DNA from: Mangrovactinospora gilvigrisea
GTDB taxonomy: Bacteria > Actinomycetota > Actinomycetes > Streptomycetales > Streptomycetaceae
Direction of reading: 5' to 3'
NCBI RefSeq assembly: GCF_001879105.1
Contig: NZ_MLCF01000085.1
Location: 1-64,000, forward strand
DNA: 64,000 nucleotides
This document shows positions 53,435 to 63,868 of this stretch, piece after piece; within the stretch, counting starts at the first letter, position 1, and each line of letters starts with the position of its first letter. The notes under the pieces were generated by a model. The model worked only from the letters and a program-made list of their open reading frames with translations. It searched no databases and was not told where the DNA came from. The position numbers and the translations under genes are program-made.

Positions 53435-55795
53435 GTGGACGCACCGCGCGGACCCGCCCCTCGGAGCCGGTCCGGGCGCCGCCGCACCGCCGCACCCCGG
53501 GTGGCGGTCGTCGGCGGCGGGCCCGGAGGGCTCTATCTCGCCGCCCTGCTCCGCCGCCCCGGGCCCACCCCCCGTCCCGCCGTCACCGTCCAGGAGCGCA
53601 ACCCGCCGGAGCGCACCTTCGGCTTCGGGGTGGTCTTCTCCGACGAGACGCTGGACGGCATCGCCGCCGCCGACCCCGCCGTGCACACCGAGCTGAGCCG
53701 CCGCTTCGTCCGCTGGGACGCCATCGACATCCACCACCGCGGCCGGGTCCTCACCTCGCACGGCCACGGCTTCGCCGCCCTGGGCCGCCATCAGCTGCTC
53801 GGGCTGCTGCAGCGCCGCGCCGCCGACCTCGGCGCCGAGCTGCGCTTCCGCAGCGAGGTCCGCCCGGACGGCCTCGGCGCGCTCGCCGCCGGCCACGACC
53901 TGCTGGTCGCCGCGGACGGCGTCGGCTCCGCGGTGCGCGCCGAGCACGCCGCGGCGCTGCGCCCCGAGGTGGCGCGGGGCCGCTGCGTCTACCTCTGGCT
54001 CGGCGCCGAACTCGCGCTGGACGCCTTCGAGTTCCACATCCTGCGCACCCCGCACGGCATCGTCCAGGTGCACGCCTACCCCTACCGCCGCGCGCCCCGC
54101 CCCGCCGCCACCCTGGTGGTGGAGATGCGCGAGGACGTGCACCGCCGCATCCTCGCCGGCCTCGACGCCGACAAGTCCCGCGCCGTGCTGGGCGAACTGC
54201 TCGCCCCGGTGCTGCGCGGGGCCCGGGTGGAGGGCGACACCGACCGCTGGGCCGCCTTCGGCACCGTCCGCTGCGCCGCCTGGAGCGACGGCGGGACGGT
54301 GCTGCTCGGGGACGCCGCGCACACCGCGCACTTCTCCATCGGCTCCGGCACCAAGCTGGCCCTGGAGGACGCCGCGGCCCTCGCCGACCGGCTGCGGGCA
54401 CCCGGCCAGGACTGGTCCCCGGGCTCCCTCGCCGAGGCGCTGCGCGACTACGAGGCGGAGCGCCGCCCGGTGGTGGAGTCCACCCAGCGCGCCGCCCGGG
54501 CCAGCCAGGAGTGGTTCGAGGACCTCCCGCTCTACGTCCACCAGCCGCCGCTGCGCTTCGCCTTCAACCTGCTGTGCCGCAGCCGCCGGATCACCCATGC
54601 CAACCTGCGGCTGCGCGACCCGCGCTTCACCGCCCGCGTCGAGGCCGCGCACGCCCGCGGCTGCGCGGACGGCATCGGCGCGGACGTCCCGCCGATGTTC
54701 CGCCCCTTCCGGCTGGCCGGGCTGGAGCTGAAGAACCGGGTGCTGGTCTCGGCCATGGACATGTACTCGGCCGCCGACGGCCTGCCCGGCGACTTCCACC
54801 TCGCCCATCTGGGCGCCCGGGCGCTCGGCGGGGCGGGCCTGGTGATGACGGAGATGGTGTGCGTCTCCCCGTCCGGCCGCATCACGCCGGGCTGCGCGGG
54901 CCTCTGGAACGACGCGCAGGAGGCCGCCTGGGCGCGGATCGCCGACCTCGTCCACAGCGCCTCCACGGCCCGTCTGGGCCTCCAGCTGGGCCACTCCGGG
55001 CGGAAGGGCTCCACCCGGCTGATGTGGGAGGGCATGGACGAGCCGCTGCCGAACCCGGCGGAGAACTGGCGGCTGGTGGCGCCCAGCGCGCTGCCCTACC
55101 GGCCGGGTTCGAGCCGGCTGCCGCACGCCGCGACGCGCGCCGAACTGGCCGCGATCCGGCGCGAGTTCGCGGCGGCCGCGGCGCGCGCCGCGCGGGCCGG
55201 CGTCGACCTGCTGGAGCTGCACTGCGCGCACGGCTATCTGCTCTCCTCGTTCCTCTCGCCGCTCACCAACCGCCGCTCGGACGTCTACGGCGAGCGGTTG
55301 CGGTACCCGCTGGAGGTGCTGGCGGCGGTGCGGGAGGCGTGGGACGGGCCGCTGTCGGTGCGCATCTCGGCGACGGACTGGCACCCGGGCGGCAACGGCT
55401 CCGACGAGGGCGTCGAGCTGGCCGCGGCGTTCGCCGCGGCGGGCGCGGACGCCATCAGCGTCTCCACCGGGCAGGTGGTCTCCGACGAGGCGCCGGCCTT
55501 CGGCCGCAGCTACCAGGCGCCGTTCGCGGACCGGATCCGCAACACCGCCGCGCGGGAGCGGGGCACGGCGGTGATCACCGCCGGGAACATCTCCTCCTGG
55601 GACGACGTCAACTCGCTCCTGCTCGCGGGCCGCGCGGACCTGGTCGCGCTGGGGCGGCCGCACCTGTGGGACCCGCACTGGACGCTGCACGCGGCGGCCG
55701 AGCAGGGCTACGCGGGCCCGGGCGCGGAGTGGCCGGCCCCCTACCGCGCGGGCAGCCGCCCCCCGCGCACGGGACGGACGGGCAAGGCGAACTGA
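53435..55795 (+). CDS. Fused FAD monooxygenase / OYE-family reductase (2-aminobenzoyl-CoA monooxygenase/reductase-like)
   Basis: A 786-residue fusion. The N-terminal half (about 20-400) is a flavin monooxygenase with GGGPGG (27-32) and GDAAHTAHFSIGSG. The C-terminal half (about 420-770) is an old-yellow-enzyme NADH:flavin oxidoreductase (FRPFRLAGLELKNRV, ELHCAHGYLLSSFL, DLVALGRPHLW). This architecture defines 2-aminobenzoyl-CoA monooxygenase/reductase, which hydroxylates and reduces anthraniloyl-CoA without ring cleavage, and salicylyl-CoA 5-hydroxylase. With an aryl-CoA ligase, RidA and BadI-like enzyme nearby, the anthraniloyl-CoA route is favoured. GTG 53435 is 7 nt from the -10. Confidence 0.87.
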   Translation: MDAPRGPAPRSRSGRRRTAAPRVAVVGGGPGGLYLAALLRRPGPTPRPAVTVQERNPPERTFGFGVVFSDETLDGIAAADPAVHTELSRRFVRWDAIDIHHRGRVLTSHGHGFAALGRHQLLGLLQRRAADLGAELRFRSEVRPDGLGALAAGHDLLVAADGVGSAVRAEHAAALRPEVARGRCVYLWLGAELALDAFEFHILRTPHGIVQVHAYPYRRAPRPAATLVVEMREDVHRRILAGLDADKSRAVLGELLAPVLRGARVEGDTDRWAAFGTVRCAAWSDGGTVLLGDAAHTAHFSIGSGTKLALEDAAALADRLRAPGQDWSPGSLAEALRDYEAERRPVVESTQRAARASQEWFEDLPLYVHQPPLRFAFNLLCRSRRITHANLRLRDPRFTARVEAAHARGCADGIGADVPPMFRPFRLAGLELKNRVLVSAMDMYSAADGLPGDFHLAHLGARALGGAGLVMTEMVCVSPSGRITPGCAGLWNDAQEAAWARIADLVHSASTARLGLQLGHSGRKGSTRLMWEGMDEPLPNPAENWRLVAPSALPYRPGSSRLPHAATRAELAAIRREFAAAAARAARAGVDLLELHCAHGYLLSSFLSPLTNRRSDVYGERLRYPLEVLAAVREAWDGPLSVRISATDWHPGGNGSDEGVELAAAFAAAGADAISVSTGQVVSDEAPAFGRSYQAPFADRIRNTAARERGTAVITAGNISSWDDVNSLLLAGRADLVALGRPHLWDPHWTLHAAAEQGYAGPGAEWPAPYRAGSRPPRTGRTGKAN

Positions 55796-55831
55796 CCCCC
55801 GGGCCACCGCCTGCCCGCCGTCTCGCGCCGG

Positions 55832-56314
55832 CTAGGGCCGCTTGGCGCTCAGGGGGCTTTCCGGGCGCAGGTCGCCTTGGCCGTCGAGGTCGTTCAACAC
55901 TGCGGGCAGGCCCTTGGTGAGCATCGTGGTGCGGACGATGCCAAGGATCTTGGCCATGAAGAAGCCTCCGGCGCCGGTGAAGCCGGTGTGGTCGTAGCTG
56001 AAGCGAGTTCCGCTGCCGTGCGGTTCGAGCCGGTAGGCGACCTGGGTCACCTCGCCACCGCTCTCGTCCTGCCACGAGTACCGCAGCAGCGAAGGCTCGC
56101 GGACCTCCAGCACCTCGCACACCACGACGCCGCTCCAGCCGGGCCTGGGCTTCGCGACGAACGTGAACGTGGTGCCGACCGTGGTGGCGAAGCCCTCGGG
56201 CCGGGCGCCGGCGCCGGTGGCCGTCCACAACGGGATCAGCTCCGGATCGGTGACCGCTCGCCAGACCTTCCGCGGTGGGTGCGGGTAGTCGCGGACGATG
56301 TGGATGGCGCTAAT
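55832..56314 (-). CDS. SRPBCC / AHSA1-like protein, probable ATT start
   Basis: A 160-residue START-like ligand-binding protein: IHIVRDYPHPPRKVWRAVTD then the hydrophobic-pocket strands and FSYDHTGFTG. The family N-terminus (the VWRAVTDPELIPLW region) is only reached by starting upstream of the TTG at 56230. The single suitable codon with a Shine-Dalgarno (AGGAG, 6 nt upstream) is ATT at 56314; no ATG, GTG or TTG in frame fits. ATT is a rare start, so this is either a genuine ATT start or a recently lost ATG. Divergent from a TetR gene. Confidence 0.7.
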   Translation of the reverse strand: MSAIHIVRDYPHPPRKVWRAVTDPELIPLWTATGAGARPEGFATTVGTTFTFVAKPRPGWSGVVVCEVLEVREPSLLRYSWQDESGGEVTQVAYRLEPHGSGTRFSYDHTGFTGAGGFFMAKILGIVRTTMLTKGLPAVLNDLDGQGDLRPESPLSAKRP

Positions 56315-56372
56315 GGAGAACTCCTTTCGCCTGCGGGCGGCAAGCCCGACACAAAAGTTCAGTCACTAGAAA

Positions 56373-56412
56373 GTTACAGTAACAGAAAAGATTCGGGCGG
56401 CTGGACTATGCT
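56373..56412 (+). promoter_or_regulatory. Divergent SRPBCC/TetR control region
   Basis: GTTAC-A-GTAAC palindrome (56373-56383) and -10 TATGCT (56407-56412), 6 nt before ATG 56419. The palindrome is a likely operator for the TetR protein. Confidence 0.5.
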
Positions 56413-56418
56413 TCGGTG

Positions 56419-57129
56419 ATGACCATGCGCACCGTGGACTGGACGGCCCTGCGGCCGCGCGACGAGGAACCCGCCGGCGAGGGACTGCGGGAGCGCAAGA
56501 AGCGGCTTCTCCGACGGCAGCTGTCCGACACGGCCACCGAGATGTTCATGGAACGCGGCTTCGACGCCGTGCGGGTCGCCGAGATCGCGGCAGCGTGCGG
56601 AGTGTCGGAGAAGACGGTGTTCAACTACTTCCCGACCAAGGAGTCCCTCGTCCTCGACATGGGCGAGGCGACGTCGAACTCGCTGCGGACCGCCCTGGCC
56701 GATCCGGACCTGTCGCCGGTCGACGCGGCGTTGAAGATCCTTTCCACCGAGCTGGCCGACATCACGTCATGGCTGAGCGCTCAGAACGACCCGACCGAGG
56801 CCAAGGCCACGCTCCTGCGCTTCGGCATGCTGATCAGATCCACCCCGTCCCTGCGTGCCTACCAGCGCGACACGGCCGACCAGCAGGTCGCCGTGGCCGC
56901 CGAGGCCCTGGCCCGGCGCACCGGGACGAGGCCGGACGACCCCGAACCGCAGATCGCCGCGACTGCCCTGCTCGCGTTGTGGCCAATCCAGTTCCGGGCG
57001 CTCCGCACGCATCTGAACCGCACCGGGACCTTCGAGGAGCTGCACGACGCGGTCAGCGCCGACGTCCGACGCGCAGCGCACCTCATCGAGACCGGGCTCA
57101 ACTCCCTCGCCCCCCGCCGGCGCGGGTAG
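56419..57129 (+). CDS. TetR-family transcriptional regulator
   Basis: A 236-residue regulator with a TetR N-terminal HTH (about 30-75: RRQLSDTATEMFMERGFDA, SEKTVFNYFPTKESLV) and a helical ligand domain. It is divergent from the SRPBCC gene across a 104-bp gap with a GTTACAGTAAC palindrome, and probably represses it and itself. ATG 56419 is chosen; GTG 56416 would add one residue. The -10 at 6 nt suggests leaderless transcription. Confidence 0.92.
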   Translation: MTMRTVDWTALRPRDEEPAGEGLRERKKRLLRRQLSDTATEMFMERGFDAVRVAEIAAACGVSEKTVFNYFPTKESLVLDMGEATSNSLRTALADPDLSPVDAALKILSTELADITSWLSAQNDPTEAKATLLRFGMLIRSTPSLRAYQRDTADQQVAVAAEALARRTGTRPDDPEPQIAATALLALWPIQFRALRTHLNRTGTFEELHDAVSADVRRAAHLIETGLNSLAPRRRG

Positions 57130-57209
57130 CGAACCGCTGCGGCGGCCCCCGTGCGGCGGCCCGCACCGCCCGAACTGCGCGTCCGGCATATCAGGGCGAA
57201 CCTGTCCTT

Positions 57210-57542
57210 ATGGCCAGACATCACAGCATCAGCGCGGAAGAGCAGCAGGCGCAGGCGCAAGCCCAGGCCAAGGGCGCCGGGGCCGAGGCCCGGCCGCGGC
57301 GGCGCGGCATCACCGTCCTCGGGGTGGACGTCACCGCCATCCGGGTGATCGCCCTGCTGGTGGCCGTCGCCGTCATCGCCTTCATCGTCGGCAACACCCA
57401 CCGGGTCTCGGTCAACTTCTTCACCATCCACGTCAGCATGCCGCAGTGGCTCGCGCTCCTGCTGACCTGCGCGGCCGGCGTCCTGATCGGCGTCATCGCG
57501 GCCGGCGGCCGGGGCCGCGCCAAGGGCACGCCGCAGCAGTGA
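57210..57542 (+). CDS. LapA-family (DUF1049) membrane protein
   Basis: A 110-residue protein. A Gln/Ala/Lys-rich cytosolic N-terminus (1-32) precedes two membrane helices (about 40-63 VTAIRVIALLVAVAVIAFIV, 75-98 WLALLLTCAAGVLIGVIA) joined by the family turn GNTHRVSVNFF, and ends in a basic tail. Related to lipopolysaccharide-assembly protein A; the actinobacterial function is unknown. A strong terminator follows directly. Confidence 0.85.
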   Translation: MARHHSISAEEQQAQAQAQAKGAGAEARPRRRGITVLGVDVTAIRVIALLVAVAVIAFIVGNTHRVSVNFFTIHVSMPQWLALLLTCAAGVLIGVIAAGGRGRAKGTPQQ

Positions 57543-57574
57543 GCCCCGGCACCCCCCAAGGGGGGTGCCGGGGC
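57543..57574. terminator. Strong bidirectional terminator
   Basis: Perfect 15-bp stem GCCCCGGCACCCCCC/GGGGGGTGCCGGGGC (57543-57557 and 57560-57574), loop AA, between convergent LapA and GH65 genes; the first arm begins right after the LapA stop. Confidence 0.85.
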
Positions 57575-57599
57575 CCGGGCTACGACGCCGCGCGGAGCG

Positions 57600-59963
57600 T
57601 CAGCCGCGCGGCGTCCTGCGCTGCGGCGCGCGGCCGGTCGGCTGCGCGGGCGCCTGCCGCGGCGGGCAGGGCGGCACGGGGCGCGTCACCGGCTTGTCCG
57701 CCGTGATGGTGATGATCTCGCCGTGGTGCGCCGTCTTCACCGGGTCGCCGCTGATCAGGCGGTAGGACGCCTCCTCGGGCGTCAGCTGCACCTCGAAGCG
57801 GCTGCCCTGGAAGCACATGTGGAAGGTGAGCCGGCGCAGCTGCCGCGGCAGCCGCGGCGCGAACGTCAGCCGGCCGTCGTGGTCCCGCATCCCGCCGAAC
57901 CCGGCGACGATCGCCATCCAGGTGCCGGCGAGGGCGCCCAGGTGGAGGCCGTTGCGCACGTTGTCGTGCAGGTCGTGAAGGTCCGTCAGGGCCGTCTCGC
58001 CCAGGTAGTCGTAGGCGAGGTCGAGGTGCCCGACCTCCGCGCACATCACCGCCTGGGTGCACGCCGACAGGGAGGAGTCCCGCACGGTGCGGGCCTCGTA
58101 GTAGTCGACGTTGCGCAGCTTGGCCTCGTCGGAGAAGGCGTCGCCGCGCATGTGCATGGCGAGCACCAGGTCGGCCTGCTTGATCGCCTGCTTGCGGTAC
58201 AGGTCGAAGTACGGGTAGTTGAGCAGCAGCGGGTAGTGCTCCGGCGGGGTGTCCTTGAACGGCCACTCCGCGTGCTCGGTGAACCGCTCGGCCTGCGGGT
58301 GGACGCCCAGCACCTCGTCGTAGGGGATGACGATCTTGTCTGCGGCCTCGCGCCACGCCGCCGTCTCCGCCGAGGTGACGCCCAGCCGCTCGGCGACCTC
58401 CGGCTGGCGCTCGGCCGCCGCGGCCGCCTCGCGGAGGTTCTTCTGGGCCATCAGGTTGGTGTAGACGTTGTTGTCCACCACCGCGGTGTACTCGTCCGGA
58501 CCGGTGACGCCGTCGATGCGGAAGCCGCCGTGCGGGTCGTGGTGGCCCAGCGAGGCCCACAGCCGGGCCGTCTCGACGAGCAGTTCGGCGCCCGCGTCCC
58601 GGTCGAAGTCGTGGTCGTGGGTGGCCGCGTAGTAGCGGGCCACCGCGTCCGCGATGTCGGCGTTGAGGTGGAATGCGGCGGTGCCGGCCGGCCAGTACGC
58701 CGAGCACTCCGAGCCGTTGATGGACCGCCAGGGGAACACCGCCCCGCGCAGGCAGAGCACCTCGGCGCGGTGGCGCGCCTTGTCGAGCGTGGAGTGCCGC
58801 CACAGCAGGGCGTCGCGGGCCGCGTCCGGGGTGGTGTAGGTGAGGACGGGGAGCACGAAGGACTCGGTCTCCCAGAAGGCGTGCCCGTCGTAGCCGGGGC
58901 CGGTGAGGCCCTTCGCCGGGATGGCCCGGGACTCGCCGCGGGCGCCCGCCTGCAGGGTGTGGAAGATCGCGAACCGCACCGCCTGCTGGAGGTCGGGGTC
59001 GCCGTCCACCTCGATGTCGGCGGTCTCCCAGAAGTCCTCCAGGTAGCCGCGCTGCTCGACCAGCAGGCCCTCGAAGCCGGTCTGCAGGGCGCCGGCCAGC
59101 GCCGCGTCCACCTGGGCGCGCAGCGCGGGCACCGAGCGCTGCCCGGACCAGCCGTAGGCGATGTACTTGGTGAGCCGCAGCCGGCCGTTCTCCGGCAGGT
59201 CGACGGCGGCGGTGAGGCGGGCCAGGTCCTCCTCGACATGGGTCTCGGTGTGCAGCCCGTCCGCCACCTCCAGCTCGTGGTCGACGCCGGCGGCGATGCG
59301 CAGCCCGGAGCGCCGGGTGTGGTGGCAGAGCACCGCCCGGAAGCCCTCCATGGTGGCGAAGTCCCCGACCAGCGGGTTGCGCAGCGCGGCGGCCACCCGG
59401 GGGTCGGTGGTGTCGGACTCCACGGGCTCGTTGGCCAGCAGGTCGGACTGGAGCACCACCTGGATGGGCCCGTCCAGCGCCTCGACCTCGTAGCGGATCG
59501 CGGCGATGGCCCGCTGGGTGAAGGAGACCAGCCGCTCGGTGGTGATCTGGATGCGCCGGCCGGTCGGCGTCTCCCACACCGTGCGGCGGCTGAGCGTGCC
59601 CTTCTTGAAGTCGAGCCAGCGCTCGTGCTCGACGGCGTTGCCGTACCGCAGGTCGAGCGGCTCGTCGCCGACCAGCAGGCGGATGATCTTGCCGTCGGTG
59701 ACGTTGACGACGGTCTGCCCCGCCTCGGGGTAGCCGTATCCGCCCTCGGCGTAGGGGAGGGCGTGCTCCTCGTAGAAGCCGTTCAAATACGAGCCGGGGA
59801 GGCCGCACGGCTCCCCCTCCTCCAGCGAACCCCGCAGCCCGATGTGGCCGTTGGAGAGCGCGAAGGTGGACTCGGTGCGCTGCAGCGCGTCCAGGTCGAG
59901 GTTCTTCCAGCGAAGCTCCCAGGGGGAGACCTCGTAGCCGTAGCCCCGGTTGGTGTCGATCAT
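57600..59963 (-). CDS. GH65-family disaccharide phosphorylase (kojibiose/maltose/trehalose type)
   Basis: A 787-residue cytosolic phosphorylase that splits an alpha-glucosyl disaccharide with phosphate to give beta-glucose-1-phosphate. N-terminal beta-sandwich (about 1-270), an (alpha/alpha)6 barrel with the catalytic acid glutamate in TGPDEYTAVVDNNVYTN, the phosphate-site KQADLV, and a C-terminal beta part (LSGDPVKTAHHGEII region). The exact disaccharide cannot be determined. It overlaps the upstream beta-phosphoglucomutase by one base (TGATG), a combination that channels beta-glucose-1-phosphate into glucose-6-phosphate. Confidence 0.9.
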   Translation of the reverse strand: MIDTNRGYGYEVSPWELRWKNLDLDALQRTESTFALSNGHIGLRGSLEEGEPCGLPGSYLNGFYEEHALPYAEGGYGYPEAGQTVVNVTDGKIIRLLVGDEPLDLRYGNAVEHERWLDFKKGTLSRRTVWETPTGRRIQITTERLVSFTQRAIAAIRYEVEALDGPIQVVLQSDLLANEPVESDTTDPRVAAALRNPLVGDFATMEGFRAVLCHHTRRSGLRIAAGVDHELEVADGLHTETHVEEDLARLTAAVDLPENGRLRLTKYIAYGWSGQRSVPALRAQVDAALAGALQTGFEGLLVEQRGYLEDFWETADIEVDGDPDLQQAVRFAIFHTLQAGARGESRAIPAKGLTGPGYDGHAFWETESFVLPVLTYTTPDAARDALLWRHSTLDKARHRAEVLCLRGAVFPWRSINGSECSAYWPAGTAAFHLNADIADAVARYYAATHDHDFDRDAGAELLVETARLWASLGHHDPHGGFRIDGVTGPDEYTAVVDNNVYTNLMAQKNLREAAAAAERQPEVAERLGVTSAETAAWREAADKIVIPYDEVLGVHPQAERFTEHAEWPFKDTPPEHYPLLLNYPYFDLYRKQAIKQADLVLAMHMRGDAFSDEAKLRNVDYYEARTVRDSSLSACTQAVMCAEVGHLDLAYDYLGETALTDLHDLHDNVRNGLHLGALAGTWMAIVAGFGGMRDHDGRLTFAPRLPRQLRRLTFHMCFQGSRFEVQLTPEEASYRLISGDPVKTAHHGEIITITADKPVTRPVPPCPPRQAPAQPTGRAPQRRTPRG

Positions 59964-60706
59964 CAGGCGGTTTCTCCGAGCAGATCGGCCAAGTCGTCGA
60001 CGACGACGTCGGCACCATGGACAAGCAATTCCCCGGCCTGGTCGGCCCGGTTGACGCCGATCACGCGGCCGAAGCCGCCGTCCCGGCCGGCCTGGACGCC
60101 GGCCAGGGCGTCCTCGTAGACGGCCGCCGACTTCGGCTCCACGCCGAGCGCGGTGGCGCCGGCGAGGAAGGAGTCGGGGGCCGGCTTGCCGTGCAGACCG
60201 TCCCGCGCGATGACCGTCCCGTCCACCAGGGCCTGCACGTACGGGGTGAGCCCGGCGGCTTCGAGGACCATGGTGGCGTTGGCGGAGGAGGTGACGACGG
60301 CGATGTCCAGGCCGGCGTCGCGCACCGCGTTGAGGTAGGCGACGGAGCCGGGGTAGGGCTGCACGCCGCGGGTTCCGATGATGTGGTGCACCACTTCGTT
60401 CTTGCGGTTGCCCACGCCGTTGACGGTGTCCTGCTCGGGACCGTCGTCGGGCGCGCCCTCGGGGAGGTCGATGTGCCGCGACGCGAGGAACGTGCGGACA
60501 CCGTCGGCCCTGGGTCTGCCGTCTACGTAGGCCGCGTAGTCGCGGTCGGTGAACTCCGCGAACGGGGCGCCGCCTTGGGCGGCGCGCTCACGGAGGAAGG
60601 CGTCGAACGTCTCCTTCCACGCCTCGCGATGGAGGACCGCGGTGGAGGTGAGGACGCCGTCGAGATCGAAGAGGCAGGCGGTGATTCCGCCGGGCAGGCC
60701 GAGCAT
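59963..60706 (-). CDS. pgmB: Beta-phosphoglucomutase (HAD family)
   Basis: A 247-residue HAD phosphatase-fold enzyme converting beta-glucose-1-phosphate to glucose-6-phosphate. The HAD motif FDLDGVLTS places the nucleophile at D14 and the general acid/base at D16. The lysine of GKPAPDSF and the acidic VYEDALAGVQAG are intact, with a cap domain in between. Coupled (TGATG) to the GH65 phosphorylase gene. Confidence 0.93.
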   Translation of the reverse strand: MLGLPGGITACLFDLDGVLTSTAVLHREAWKETFDAFLRERAAQGGAPFAEFTDRDYAAYVDGRPRADGVRTFLASRHIDLPEGAPDDGPEQDTVNGVGNRKNEVVHHIIGTRGVQPYPGSVAYLNAVRDAGLDIAVVTSSANATMVLEAAGLTPYVQALVDGTVIARDGLHGKPAPDSFLAGATALGVEPKSAAVYEDALAGVQAGRDGGFGRVIGVNRADQAGELLVHGADVVVDDLADLLGETA

Positions 60707-60971
60707 GGGGCGACGGTACCGCGCGTGTTGCGGCGCGGGCCGCAACACGGGCACCCGTAACACGGTAGAGCTAGTCGATTGGCCGGTAATGGCCGCCCCG
60801 AGCAGTCGTTTTGACGCACCGTATTCTTTGCGATGCGTGGTGGTGTGTGTCACACGGCGTCGGCGCCGGGCGAGTTGGCGCCGTCGGGCGGCGCGCGGTG
60901 CCCGGTTCGCCGCCCCTCCGCCCCGGCGCCCCGCCCGAACCGTGCTGCGCGCGAAGCGCCGGCAAGCCCGC
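60707..60971. other. Intergenic stretch upstream of pgmB
   Basis: No gene supported. It contains the presumed pgmB promoter and an AT-richer segment (about 60800-60840, with CGTTTTGACGCACCGTATTC). No clear operator is visible. Confidence 0.4.
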
Positions 60972-63132
<2,161 letters not shown>

Positions 63133-63160
63133 GTCACCGTCCAGGGAGCCGACCCAGCCG

Positions 63161-63868
63161 ATGCGGACCTCGCTCGTCCACCGCAGCAGCCTGCGCGAGC
63201 AGTTGATGGAGGCGCTGCGGGACGAGCTGGTGACCGGGCGGATGCCGCCCGGTCGCCACTACACGGCCCGCGAGATAGCCGACCACTACGGCGTCTCCGC
63301 GACACCCGTGCGCGAGGCGATGGTGCAGCTGGCCGCCGAGGGGCTGCTGGAGGCGAGCCATCTGCGCGGGTTCGCCGTGCGCCGGGTGGAGCGCGAGGAG
63401 TTCGACGCCATCCTCGCCGCCCGCGACGCGGTGCTCCGCGGCCAGCTGGTGCAGCTGGACGGCGGGCTGCCCGAGGTGGCCGCCGACCCGCTGGCCAGCG
63501 TCCGGCGCCGGGCGCAGGCCGCCCGGGACGCCGCGCAGGGCGGCCGGCTGGATGTGATCGTCGTCTCCGACCTGCGGTTCTGGCGGGAGTTCGCCGGTCT
63601 CTTCGGCAACCAGCACCTGAGCCGCTTCCTCGCCGGGCTGCGCTCCCAGGCCTGGCTGCACATGGTGCCGCGGCTGCGCGGCCGCGGGGACCTCGCCGGG
63701 CTCTACTGGCAGCGGCAGCCCGAGCTGGTGAGCGTCTTCGGCTCCGGCGACGCGGACGGCGTCCAGGAGCTGCTGGGGGACTACCGACGGAGCGTGGTGG
63801 AGATCGCCGACCGATATGCGACGATCGTCAACCAACCCGCGACCGGAGGGAGTTCCCATGGCGTGTGA
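63161..63868 (+). CDS. GntR-family transcriptional regulator (FCD-type)
   Basis: A 235-residue regulator. The winged HTH (about 8-70: LREQLMEALRDELVTGRMP, YGVSATPVREAMVQLAAEGLL) is followed by a helical FCD-like domain. It overlaps the next gene by 11 bp. Probably expressed with the truncated gene at 63858 and controlling it or purA neighbours; the ligand is unknown. Confidence 0.9.
   Translation: MRTSLVHRSSLREQLMEALRDELVTGRMPPGRHYTAREIADHYGVSATPVREAMVQLAAEGLLEASHLRGFAVRRVEREEFDAILAARDAVLRGQLVQLDGGLPEVAADPLASVRRRAQAARDAAQGGRLDVIVVSDLRFWREFAGLFGNQHLSRFLAGLRSQAWLHMVPRLRGRGDLAGLYWQRQPELVSVFGSGDADGVQELLGDYRRSVVEIADRYATIVNQPATGGSSHGV

Noticed and set aside
52232-55807. 1191-codon minus-strand open frame spanning the monooxygenase/reductase gene
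   Set aside because: It is a high-GC shadow of the plus-strand gene; only the part to 53266 looks like a protein and has a ribosome site.
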